Shown piece by piece: positions 54,013 to 61,564 of a DNA stretch of 64,000 bases. The notes below the pieces were generated by a model, which saw only the letters and a program-made list of their open reading frames with translations, had not been told where the DNA came from and did not search any database. Each line of letters begins with the position of its first letter. The first letter of the stretch is position 1. A program made the translations under genes and the position numbers. The stretch comes from Chryseobacterium geocarposphaerae (GTDB lineage: Bacteria; Bacteroidota; Bacteroidia; Flavobacteriales; Weeksellaceae): NCBI RefSeq assembly GCF_002797535.1, contig NZ_PGFD01000001.1:310001-374000 (forward strand). Reading direction: 5' to 3'.

Positions 54013-54624
54013 TTAAAACTGAATGCCTAAATCGATCAATTCTTTTTCTAAATTGGTTTCAGTAGTAATATGAACTGTTTCAAAACCTAATGACCGCGCT
54101 GTTTCAATATTTTTTAGACTGTCATCAATAAAGACAGATTCCTGAGGCTTAAGGTTATATCTTTCTAACAAAACATACCAGATTTCAGGATCGGGTTTAA
54201 TTAATTTCTCAGTTCCCGAAACCACGATCTTTCCGTCAAATAATTGAAAAAAATCATAATTTTCCAAGGCATAAGGAAACGTTTCTTCAGACCAGTTGGT
54301 TAATCCAAATAAATGATAATGAGTTTTTGCAAGCTTTCTCAACACTTCCACATTCTGGGGAATATCGCTTTTCAGCATGGTGGTCCAGTTGTCATAATAT
54401 GCTCTGATTTCCTTTTCCCAATCCGGAAACTTTTTTACCTGGACTTCTGTTCCTTCCGAAAGTGATCTCCCTCTGTCCTGTTCTTGATTCCATGCAGACT
54501 GGGTAACATTTTCCAAGAAATATTCCATCTTTTCATCATCATTAAAATAATCTTTGAAAAAATACCGGGGATTCCAGTCCATCAAGACACCTCCGAAGTC
54601 AAATATGATGTTTTTTATTTCCAT
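54013..54624 (-). CDS. HAD-superfamily hydrolase (YihX-like)
   Basis: A 203-residue haloacid dehalogenase-type phosphatase. Motif I is IIFDFGGVLMDWNPRYFF, with Gly after the first Asp as in the YihX/epoxide hydrolase N-terminal subfamily. Motif II is FGLTNWSEE, and motif III/IV FIDDSLKNIETARSLGFETV. YihX-type enzymes dephosphorylate glucose-1-phosphate, but the substrate here is unknown. It ends near the dienelactone hydrolase and starts 24 bases after the 54649 gene, so the two are co-directional. Confidence 0.88.
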   Translation of the reverse strand: MEIKNIIFDFGGVLMDWNPRYFFKDYFNDDEKMEYFLENVTQSAWNQEQDRGRSLSEGTEVQVKKFPDWEKEIRAYYDNWTTMLKSDIPQNVEVLRKLAKTHYHLFGLTNWSEETFPYALENYDFFQLFDGKIVVSGTEKLIKPDPEIWYVLLERYNLKPQESVFIDDSLKNIETARSLGFETVHITTETNLEKELIDLGIQF

Positions 54625-54648
54625 AGTAAATTCTGAATATTAGAAAAG

Positions 54649-55080
54649 TTATTCAGGTCTGTAAAATTGATATTGTTCATTTTCATAATAGGCATTGATG
54701 TGCTGTAAACCATTGGTTAAAATGATTTCTCTGGCTCCGATAATGGAGTTGTATCTTGCCGTCTGTTCAAATGTTTTTTCGGTTAATTTAATATGGGGAG
54801 CTTTACATTCCACCAGAATTATAGGCTCTGTTTTTTCAGTGATTAACAGATCGACTCTTTTAGTTAATCCGTTCAGAACAATTTTTTTTTCAGTAATTAA
54901 AGCTGAGGTTGAATAAGATTTTACTGTAAGATAATAATGAATCCAGTGCTGACGGACCCATTCTTCGGGAGTGAGCAAAAGATAGGTCTTTCGAACTAAA
55001 TCATAAATAAAAAACTTATCTTTGTCTTTCTTGAATTTAAAATCAAAAGTTTCCTGAAAATTCAGTTTTGGAAGTTCCAT
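54649..55080 (-). CDS. Orphan HsdR N-terminal-like nuclease-fold protein
   Basis: A 143-residue protein with a PD-(D/E)xK core: GLTKRVDLLITEK (Asp77), then IILVECKAPHIKLTEKTFEQ (Glu91-Cys-Lys93). It matches the type I restriction HsdR N-terminal domain (HSDR_N_2). No HsdM, HsdS or helicase part is nearby, so it is not a full restriction system. Its start is 7 bases from that of holA, so both promoters must overlap. It precedes the HAD gene. A possible housekeeping role in DNA processing is only inferred from the partner. Confidence 0.8.
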   Translation of the reverse strand: MELPKLNFQETFDFKFKKDKDKFFIYDLVRKTYLLLTPEEWVRQHWIHYYLTVKSYSTSALITEKKIVLNGLTKRVDLLITEKTEPIILVECKAPHIKLTEKTFEQTARYNSIIGAREIILTNGLQHINAYYENEQYQFYRPE

Positions 55081-55087
55081 TTATAAG

Positions 55088-56125
55088 ATGAAAGAATTAG
55101 ATTTAATCCTCAAAAATATTAAAAATAAAGAAGTTTTACCTATTTATTTTTTCCACGGAGAAGAACCTTACTTTATAGATCTTGCGGTAAAAGCCTTAGA
55201 ACACGACTTTTTGAATGAAGATGAAAAAGCATTCAACCAAACAGTGGTATACGGAAAAGATACCTCTTATCAGGAAGTTCTTTCGCTGGCAAGACAGTTT
55301 CCGATGATGGGAGATAAGCAAGTAATCATTGTAAAAGAAGCGCAGGATTTAAAATTAAATGAGGAGGAAAACAGAATTTTGGAAGCTTATGTAACGAGTC
55401 CTGTTCCATCTACCGTGCTGGTTTTTGCCCATAAACATAAAAAATTAGACAGCAGAAAAAAAGTAACGAAAGCGTTGGATAAAGCCAATGCGCTATTTTT
55501 AAGTGAGTCCATCAGAGAAAATAACCTTCCGAAATGGATTGCTGATGAATGCATTGCTTTAGGGGTCAAAACGGCTCCCAATATTTCTCATCTTTTGGCA
55601 GAATATCTTGGTAATGACCTTTCCAGAATTGCCAATGAACTGAATAAACTTAAAATCATTCTTAAAGAAGGGGAAGTACTGGACGGAAAGATCATTGAAG
55701 ACCACATCGGAATCAGCAAGGAATATAATGTTTTTGAGCTGCAAAAAGCTTTGGGAACAAAAAATGCCAATGCAGCATTCAAGATCGCCCATTTTATGGG
55801 GAAAAATCCTAAGAACAATCCTTTTGTGATGATGCTGGCGAGTTTATATAATTATTTCTCTAATGTCATTATTTACAATACAATGGCGGGCCAGTCGCCA
55901 CAGACAATTGCTTCTCAAATGGGAGTAAACCCGTATTTCATCAAAGACTATGCAGAATCGGCAAGATTGTATCCTTTAAAGCATGCTACAAGAGTGATTT
56001 CTATTCTAAGAGAATTCGATATGAAAGGAAAAGGATTGGGAGCGGTCAATATGAGCGAGGCGGAACTTATTAAAGAGCTGGTTTACAAAATTATTAATGT
56101 TGATAAGATTAAGATGAAAGTGTAA
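55088..56125 (+). CDS. holA: DNA polymerase III delta subunit
   Basis: A 345-residue clamp-loader subunit that opens the beta sliding clamp. N-terminal YFFHGEEPYFIDLAVKALEH, then FPMMGDKQVIIVKEAQDLKL, are HolA marks, and LAEYLGNDLSRIANELNKLK near residue 165 is the AAA+ sensor region. The C-terminal helical collar has KGLGAVNMSEAELIKELVYK. The gene starts 7 bases from the divergent HsdR-N-like gene. Length is within the usual 330-350. Confidence 0.93.
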   Translation: MKELDLILKNIKNKEVLPIYFFHGEEPYFIDLAVKALEHDFLNEDEKAFNQTVVYGKDTSYQEVLSLARQFPMMGDKQVIIVKEAQDLKLNEEENRILEAYVTSPVPSTVLVFAHKHKKLDSRKKVTKALDKANALFLSESIRENNLPKWIADECIALGVKTAPNISHLLAEYLGNDLSRIANELNKLKIILKEGEVLDGKIIEDHIGISKEYNVFELQKALGTKNANAAFKIAHFMGKNPKNNPFVMMLASLYNYFSNVIIYNTMAGQSPQTIASQMGVNPYFIKDYAESARLYPLKHATRVISILREFDMKGKGLGAVNMSEAELIKELVYKIINVDKIKMKV

Positions 56126-56130
56126 TTTGG

Positions 56131-56220
56131 TTGATGGTTGATAGTTTACAGTTGTTGGTTTATTGAATTTTATTTACCATCAACTAACAACCAACAACCA
56201 ACAACTAGCAACCGCTATCG
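56131..56220. repeat. Imperfect palindrome of GTTGATGGTT/AACCATCAAC units
   Basis: GGTTGATGGTTGATAG on the left and a series of CAACCAACAACCAACAAC with AACCATCAAC-type units on the right form a large imperfect hairpin downstream of holA. It is a simple-sequence-rich intergenic palindrome. Confidence 0.6.
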
Positions 56221-56329
56221 AAATTCAACATATTAGATATTGACAACTATCATTAAAATAACTTTAAATTAACAGTAAAAATCACGAAATTAGCGCACGT
56301 TAATTTTATAATCTTTTGAAAAGCAAATT

Positions 56330-57271
56330 ATGGAGCAAAACATTTTAGATTGTGTGATCGTTGGATCTGGACCTTCTGGTTTCACAGCGGCAATTTATGC
56401 AGCAAGAGCAGACCTTAAACCTGAATTGTATACAGGTCTGGAACCAGGTGGACAATTGACTACAACCACGGAAGTAGATAACTTCCCGGGTTACCCAGCG
56501 GGAATTACAGGTCCTGAAATGATGATGGATTTGCAAAAACAGGCAGAAAGATTCGACACAAAAGTTCATTACGAGATGATCACCAAAGTTGAATTTTCTA
56601 AAGAAGTAGGAGGTATTCACAAATTATATGCAGGAAATAAAGAGATTTTTGCAAGAACAGTGATTATTTCTACAGGAGCTACTGCAAAATATTTAGGGCT
56701 GGATGACGAAAAAAAATACAATGGAGGAGGAGTTTCTGCTTGTGCAACATGTGACGGATTTTTCTACAGAGGTAAAGATGTTGTAGTGGTAGGAGCAGGA
56801 GATACGGCGGCTGAAGAAGCAACTTATCTTGCCAAATTGTGTAAAAAAGTAACGATGTTGGTGAGAAAGGATGAGTTCAGAGCTTCAAAAGCAATGATTC
56901 ACAGAGTTCAGAACACACCTAATATTGAGGTGAAATTTCACCACGAGTTAATTGGTATTGAAGGGGAAAATAATCTGGTAGAAAGAGCAGTAGTGATTAA
57001 TAACCAGACTCAGGAAAAATCTACAATCGATGTTCACGGAATTTTTATTGCAATTGGTCACAAACCCAATACAGACATCTTCGTAGGGCAAATCAATTTA
57101 GATGAAAACGGATATATTGATACTGAAAAAGGTTCTTCAAGAACAAACCTTCCGGGAGTTTTTGCAGCGGGAGATGTTCAGGATCATATCTACAGACAAG
57201 CGATTACCGCTGCAGGAAGTGGTTGTATGGCTGCAATGGACGCTGAAAAGTATCTGGCAGAATTACATTAA
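56330..57271 (+). CDS. trxB: Thioredoxin-disulfide reductase
   Basis: A 313-residue flavoprotein that reduces thioredoxin with NADPH. It has FAD motif VIVGSGPSGFTAAIYAARA at residues 9-27, redox pair Cys138/Cys141 in SACATCDGFFYR, and NADPH motif VVVVGAGDTAAEEATYLAKL. GVFAAGDVQDHIYRQAITAAG closes the FAD domain. Length is standard. A terminator follows and the tRNA-Ser lies about 220 bases downstream. Confidence 0.97.
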   Translation: MEQNILDCVIVGSGPSGFTAAIYAARADLKPELYTGLEPGGQLTTTTEVDNFPGYPAGITGPEMMMDLQKQAERFDTKVHYEMITKVEFSKEVGGIHKLYAGNKEIFARTVIISTGATAKYLGLDDEKKYNGGGVSACATCDGFFYRGKDVVVVGAGDTAAEEATYLAKLCKKVTMLVRKDEFRASKAMIHRVQNTPNIEVKFHHELIGIEGENNLVERAVVINNQTQEKSTIDVHGIFIAIGHKPNTDIFVGQINLDENGYIDTEKGSSRTNLPGVFAAGDVQDHIYRQAITAAGSGCMAAMDAEKYLAELH

Positions 57272-57295
57272 TAGCAAATTAGTTTTTACAACATA

Positions 57296-57324
57296 AAAAA
57301 CGCATCTTTCGGGATGCGTTTTTA
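57296..57324 (+). terminator. Intrinsic terminator of trxB
   Basis: The stem AAAAACGCATC/GATGCGTTTTT has a 6-base loop and a T run. Confidence 0.88.
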
Positions 57325-57425
57325 TTTTTAGAGTCTTGGTTTCTTCTCTATCCATGGTTTATGAAAATAATTAGTTTGATTTATAGTTTATTATTAAGTT
57401 TTGTTAAAATTTATATGGAAAATAT

Positions 57426-57456
57426 TTTGAGGGAATTAAAAAACATTCTATATTTG
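57426..57456 (+). promoter_or_regulatory. Promoter of tRNA-Ser
   Basis: TTTG (57426-57429), 19 bases, TATATTTG (57449-57456): full Bacteroidota consensus. It implies a short 5' leader trimmed by RNase P. Confidence 0.8.
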
Positions 57457-57490
57457 CACCACTGAAAACGACGATATAATCGGAGTTTAT

Positions 57491-57578
57491 GGAGAGTTGG
57501 CAGAGTGGTCGATTGCGGCAGTCTTGAAAACTGTTGACTGTAACAGGTCCGGGGGTTCGAATCCCTCACTCTCCGCCA
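57491..57578 (+). tRNA. tRNA-Ser (anticodon TGA)
   Basis: Acceptor arms GGAGAGT/ACTCTCC, a G discriminator and an encoded CCA end. The anticodon loop CTTGAAA gives TGA, which reads UCN serine codons. The anticodon stem is GCAGT/ACTGT. It has the long variable arm of class II tRNAs and a T loop TTCGAAT. An integrase gene lies about 250 bases downstream, so its 3' end is a likely attachment site. Confidence 0.95.
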
Positions 57579-57599
57579 GGTTAGAAACCAAAATAAGCT

Positions 57600-57636
57600 A
57601 AAACGCTGTAAACATTGATGTTTACAGCGTTTTTTG
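57600..57636 (+). terminator. Terminator after tRNA-Ser
   Basis: A 15-bp perfect stem AAAACGCTGTAAACA/TGTTTACAGCGTTTT with a TTGA loop and a T run. Confidence 0.85.
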
Positions 57637-57664
57637 TTTTAGCGCAGGTATCAAAAAAAACCAA

Positions 57665-57731
57665 AATAGGTCATGATTTATATGTCCTATTTCGTGTCCC
57701 ATTCAAAAAATTATAAAAATGGGTCACGAAA
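57665..57731. promoter_or_regulatory. Paired inverted repeats between tRNA-Ser and the integrase
   Basis: AATAGG (57665-57670) with CCTATT (57686-57691), and TTTCGTGTCCCA (57690-57701) with TGGGTCACGAAA (57720-57731, one mismatch). Such sites near an integrase are candidates for its arm-type binding sites or for an excision control site. No gene is found in 57579-57830. Confidence 0.4.
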
Positions 57732-57830
57732 AATCAAGGAAAGCCCGACCAATAGGTAGTCTAACGATTGTACATCTTGCAAAAAGTGGTAACAAAAAGT
57801 AAATTATTAATCAATTAAAGTTATCACACA

Positions 57831-59057
57831 ATGAACAAAACATTCAACCTGCTATTCTTTATCAAAAAGAATAAAATCAGAACAAACGGAACCGCTCCCA
57901 TCTACTTACGAATTACGATAGACGGTAAGGCAGCAGACATTGCCGCCAAAAGATATATCGACCCGAAGAAATGGGATGTTAAAGCACACAAGGCATTGGG
58001 TAATTCGCAAGAAGCCAAAACACTGAATCTCTATCTTAAAACTTTGGAACAGAAAGTTTACGATTTCCACTACCTGATGCTGAAAGAAGAAAACTTTGTA
58101 ACTGCAGAGAGTTTAAAATCTAAACTGCTTGGAACTGACATTGAGCAAAGAATGCTTATTCCGATATTTCAGGAGCATAATGACAAAGTGGAAGCTTTAG
58201 TCGGTCAGGATTTTGCCCCAGGAACATTGGAGCGCTATAAAACATCTTTAAAGCATACCCAGGAATTCATTAATTGGAAATACAAAGTTTCTGATATCGA
58301 CATCACGCAAATCGATCACGGTTTTATCAGTGATTATGACTTCTGGCTCCGCAGTGTAAGAAAATGTGGAAATAATACCGCTGTGAAATACCTCAAAAAT
58401 TTCAAAAAGATCATCCGTTTGTGTATGGCGCACGGCTGGATCACCAAAGATCCTTTTCTGGGTTACAAAGCAAAGATCAAAGCTGTTGAACGTCCCTATC
58501 TTACCAAAGACGAAATTCAGATGATCTATGAAAAGAATTTTGCATCAGATCGATTGAATCAGGTTCGCGACATTTTTCTTTTTAGCTGCTACACCGGCTT
58601 GGCTTATGTGGATGTCAAGCAATTGTCTAAGTCTAACATCAACGTCGGGATTGATGGTGACCAATGGATTTTTACCCACCGTCAAAAGGCCGATACCTCA
58701 ACCAGAATTCCATTGTTGCCTGTGGCTCAGGAACTGGTTTTAAAATATGAGAACCATCCACAATGTGTCAATTCGGATGTTCTTTTTCCTGTTCTAAGCA
58801 ATCAGAAAATGAATTCTTACCTCAAAGAAATTGTGAGTGTCTGTGGAATCAATAAAGATTTGACCTTCCATATAGCTAGGCATACGTTTGCTACTACTAT
58901 TACATTATCCAATGGTGTTCCAATTGAAAGTGTTAGCAAAATGTTAGGACACACAAATATTAAAACTACACAACAATATGCGAAGATATTAGATAAGAAA
59001 GTAAGTGATGATATGACGATTTTACGAAATAAACTGCAGCACGTAAGTAGATTTTAA
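57831..59057 (+). CDS. Tyrosine recombinase/integrase of the Bacteroidota type
   Basis: A 408-residue site-specific integrase. The N-terminal arm-binding domain has LRITIDGKAADIAAKRYIDP, and a SAM-like core-binding domain spans about 100-210. The catalytic domain has His347-x-x-Arg350 (HIARHTFATT), GHTNIKTTQ and nucleophile Tyr383 in QQYAKILDKK. The first catalytic Arg site is Ala258 (YTGLAYVDVKQL), as in many Bacteroidota integrases such as IntDOT-like proteins, which lack it. It lies about 250 bases after tRNA-Ser in the same direction, so it probably integrated there. No conjugation genes are seen, so the element may be mobilisable or degraded. Confidence 0.92.
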   Translation: MNKTFNLLFFIKKNKIRTNGTAPIYLRITIDGKAADIAAKRYIDPKKWDVKAHKALGNSQEAKTLNLYLKTLEQKVYDFHYLMLKEENFVTAESLKSKLLGTDIEQRMLIPIFQEHNDKVEALVGQDFAPGTLERYKTSLKHTQEFINWKYKVSDIDITQIDHGFISDYDFWLRSVRKCGNNTAVKYLKNFKKIIRLCMAHGWITKDPFLGYKAKIKAVERPYLTKDEIQMIYEKNFASDRLNQVRDIFLFSCYTGLAYVDVKQLSKSNINVGIDGDQWIFTHRQKADTSTRIPLLPVAQELVLKYENHPQCVNSDVLFPVLSNQKMNSYLKEIVSVCGINKDLTFHIARHTFATTITLSNGVPIESVSKMLGHTNIKTTQQYAKILDKKVSDDMTILRNKLQHVSRF

Positions 59058-59431
59058 GCTAAATTAGATAAAAACATAATTTGTTTAGTCCTGTTAAGTG
59101 ATTTTAACCAGTGTATTTTCAAACACTTTTATAGATGATTTGGTTCAATTAAGTCAAATTAAAAATGAATAACATCCCTCCAATTTATCAAACAAATCTA
59201 TTAGATTTTTGTTTTAATGTCATTTAGTTTTCAACACTTGTAGAAAATACTAGTGGAATAGTAAGTGTTTACTTATCTTTTTCGGTCTTGTACTCAGGAC
59301 CGAAGAAATATCGAAACATTTAGTGGAAGATTTGGAAAGAATTTTAGAAATTCGTAATTCTGTCATGTGACCACGATGAGCTTATCTTCAAACACTTTTA
59401 TAGATTTAACTCGATTGAACCAAATTAAATG
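59058..59431. other. Gene-free stretch with paired palindromic sites
   Basis: It has two copies of TTCAAACACTTTTATAGAT (59118-59136 and 59387-59405), 269 bases apart. Each is followed by a near-palindromic site: GATTTGGTTCAATTAAGTC after the first, and the same motif reversed (GATTTAACTCGATTGAACC) after the second. Between them a short open stretch reads RTEEISKHLVEDLERILEIR then NSVM-stop (59296-59370), which looks like the tail of a lost gene. No intact gene is present. Confidence 0.45.
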
Positions 59432-60106
59432 TTACGGCTTCGCTAAGTTTTTGATAAATGTTAATGTGGCATAAGGTTCCGGCCGGAAACGGTAATCAGG
59501 ATCTGCCAATACGTCCAGAATCTTTCCGTCCTGCCCGATTACGAACCGGGCGGGAATTGGAAGTTCCCAGGCAGAACCCTCATTGATCTTCTGGATATTA
59601 TTATTAAATCTTTCCATATACAGATCTTTTAAATATTGAGGAAATTCGTACACCAATCCGAATGCTTTTCCGGTTTTGTTGTCATCATCAACAAGAAGAT
59701 TATATTTCAAATGCAATTCTTCAGCTTGCTTTTCTGTTCGGCTAAAACTTTGTGGCGACAATACGACCAAATCTGCTCCGTTGGCCTGAATTTCAGGATA
59801 AAACAGGTCTAAAGCTTTTACTTCTTCGACACAATATGGACACCAGCTTCCTCTGTAGAAGCTAACGACCAACGGTCCCTTTTTTAATAATTCGTAGGAT
59901 GAGATGATCTCTCCGTTTTGATTTTTAAGATTAAATTCAGGAGCGTGATCGCCTTTTTTCAACACTTTATCCAACGCTCCTGAATCACGGAGAAACTCAA
60001 TATGTCTTTCCATTGTTTCATTTTGTGCAGCTGTTAATTTGGAACCCCAAAAATCTCTGTGCTTTTTAAGACGTGTTTCTAACTGAAAGTTTTCTGTATT
60101 TTTCAT
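59432..60106 (-). CDS. AhpC/TSA-type peroxiredoxin-like protein
   Basis: A 224-residue thioredoxin-fold protein. The active site is FYRGSWCPYCVEEVKALDLF with Cys89/Cys92 (C-P-Y-C), preceded by APEFNLKNQNGEIISSYELL. RFVIGQDGKILDVLADPDYR near the end marks the peroxiredoxin-like (AhpC-type) family. It is probably cytoplasmic, with no signal peptide, and it reduces hydroperoxides with the help of a thiol donor. It lies 22 bases after the CMD-domain gene, and the two are likely to be co-transcribed. Confidence 0.88.
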   Translation of the reverse strand: MKNTENFQLETRLKKHRDFWGSKLTAAQNETMERHIEFLRDSGALDKVLKKGDHAPEFNLKNQNGEIISSYELLKKGPLVVSFYRGSWCPYCVEEVKALDLFYPEIQANGADLVVLSPQSFSRTEKQAEELHLKYNLLVDDDNKTGKAFGLVYEFPQYLKDLYMERFNNNIQKINEGSAWELPIPARFVIGQDGKILDVLADPDYRFRPEPYATLTFIKNLAKP

Positions 60107-60128
60107 TGTTTTGATGATTAAAGGTTAG

Positions 60129-60677
60129 TTATAATTGATCAGCTAAAGGAAAATCAATTTCAAGGTTCGTAAGATTGTGAATGTAATTGCTAATGATCTT
60201 GTCGCCAACGACCATAATGACGTCGATCAGATTAGCTTCAGTATATCCGGCTTCAAAAAACGCGTCAACGCTTTCCTGAGCGGCCTTACCACGATTTTCA
60301 ACGACAGAAGCCGTGAATTTTGCCAAAGCATCTAATTTTGTATCAAAGGAAGCTTTACCACTGCGGATCTCTAAAATATTTTCTTCTGAAAAACCATTCA
60401 TTTTACCTAAAACCGTATGGGCAGATTGGCAGTAACGGCATCCGTTGATCTGGCTCGTTACCAGATTGATCACTTCTCTTTCTTTAGGTCTTAATGTGCT
60501 TTTACGATTCTGGAATCCAAGATAATCGCTTAATGCAGTTTCATTCTTCCCAAAATAGGCGTATAGATTCGGCACAAAGCCAAGACCTTTCTGAAGATTC
60601 TCGAAAATGTTTTGATTGTTGGAAGAAACTTCGTTGCGTGTAGGAACTGTAAATGTTCTGTTGTCTGTTGTACTCAT
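60129..60677 (-). CDS. Carboxymuconolactone decarboxylase/AhpD-like protein
   Basis: A 182-residue protein with the AhpD-like C-x2-C-x3-H centre: Cys80, Cys83, His87 in NGCRYCQSAHTVLGKM. The C-terminal GYTEANLIDVIMVVGDKIIS is the CMD core helix. Such proteins act as alkyl-hydroperoxidase D-type thiol reductants. Placed before the peroxiredoxin gene, it may be its reducing partner. Both are leftward. The ATG is at 60677. Confidence 0.85.
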   Translation of the reverse strand: MSTTDNRTFTVPTRNEVSSNNQNIFENLQKGLGFVPNLYAYFGKNETALSDYLGFQNRKSTLRPKEREVINLVTSQINGCRYCQSAHTVLGKMNGFSEENILEIRSGKASFDTKLDALAKFTASVVENRGKAAQESVDAFFEAGYTEANLIDVIMVVGDKIISNYIHNLTNLEIDFPLADQL

Positions 60678-60806
60678 ATTCTTTCTTTATATATAAATTA
60701 TTTGTCATTATTGACATTACAAAGGTGCGGCAATCACCGCTGCGAGTACAATCAACTAGATTAGGAAATCAACAGAAACCAGTTGAACATAAAAAGTGAA
60801 ACTGGA

Positions 60807-61397
60807 TTAACTTTTTTTGGAGACCCTTATGTTTCGGAGTTTAGAAAGATATTGGGTGGTCATGCCCAGGAAAGAGGCCAAGGCGTACTGAGGAACACGC
60901 TGAGTGATGGAAGGATATTTTTTTTCGAATTCCTCATAACGTTCTTCAGCAGTTTTTGTAAGGTTGCTGATCAATCTTCTCTGCATCGCTGCCACTGAGC
61001 TTTCTGCCATTTTTCTAAAAAAAGTTTCGAATTTGTGGTTAACAGCTTTTAAGTTTTGTTCACTTTGGTAATCGATCTGCAGTATAATGCTGTCTTCCAA
61101 AGCCATGACAAACATTGATGCCGGCTGCTGGAAGATATATCCGTTGTAATCTGAAATCCACCAATCCTCAATGGCAAACTGGACAGTATGTTCCTCGCCT
61201 TCATCAGCGACAACATATGCTCTGAATGCACCTTGTACCACATAATTTCTATATTTAGGAACAAAATCCGGCTGGATGATGAATTGTCTTTTCTTGATTT
61301 TGGCTACTTTGAAATAGGAAATAAACTCCTTCATTTCATCCTCGGTAAGGGATACTTTTTTACTGATGTGATCGATAAGCGGCTGAAATGAATCCAT
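60807..61397 (-). CDS. Crp/Fnr-family regulator
   Basis: A 196-residue protein. The N-terminal beta-roll sensor domain has KKRQFIIQPDFVPKYRNYVV and EEHTVQFAIEDWWISDYNGY. The C-terminal HTH has YALASFLGMTTQYLSKLRNI. The phosphate-binding cassette of true CRP is not apparent, so the inducer is unknown. It is upstream of the CMD/peroxiredoxin pair on the same strand and may control it. Confidence 0.85.
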   Translation of the reverse strand: MDSFQPLIDHISKKVSLTEDEMKEFISYFKVAKIKKRQFIIQPDFVPKYRNYVVQGAFRAYVVADEGEEHTVQFAIEDWWISDYNGYIFQQPASMFVMALEDSIILQIDYQSEQNLKAVNHKFETFFRKMAESSVAAMQRRLISNLTKTAEERYEEFEKKYPSITQRVPQYALASFLGMTTQYLSKLRNIRVSKKS

Positions 61398-61564
61398 ATC
61401 TATTTCTAAAATTTACATTGCTAATATAAGATATAAAGTTTTATTTGAAAAAATGTAGCGTGTTATGTCGTTCTATTTGGAAAAAATAATATTGTTGATA
61501 GATACTTTGTAATCTATATTCCGGGCATCTCCTTGAATTATTTAGTTATAAAAATTATCCCCAT

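Noticed and set aside
54649..55080. Type I restriction-modification locus
   Set aside because: No HsdM, HsdS or HsdR helicase portion in the surrounding sequence; the gene is a lone nuclease-fold domain.
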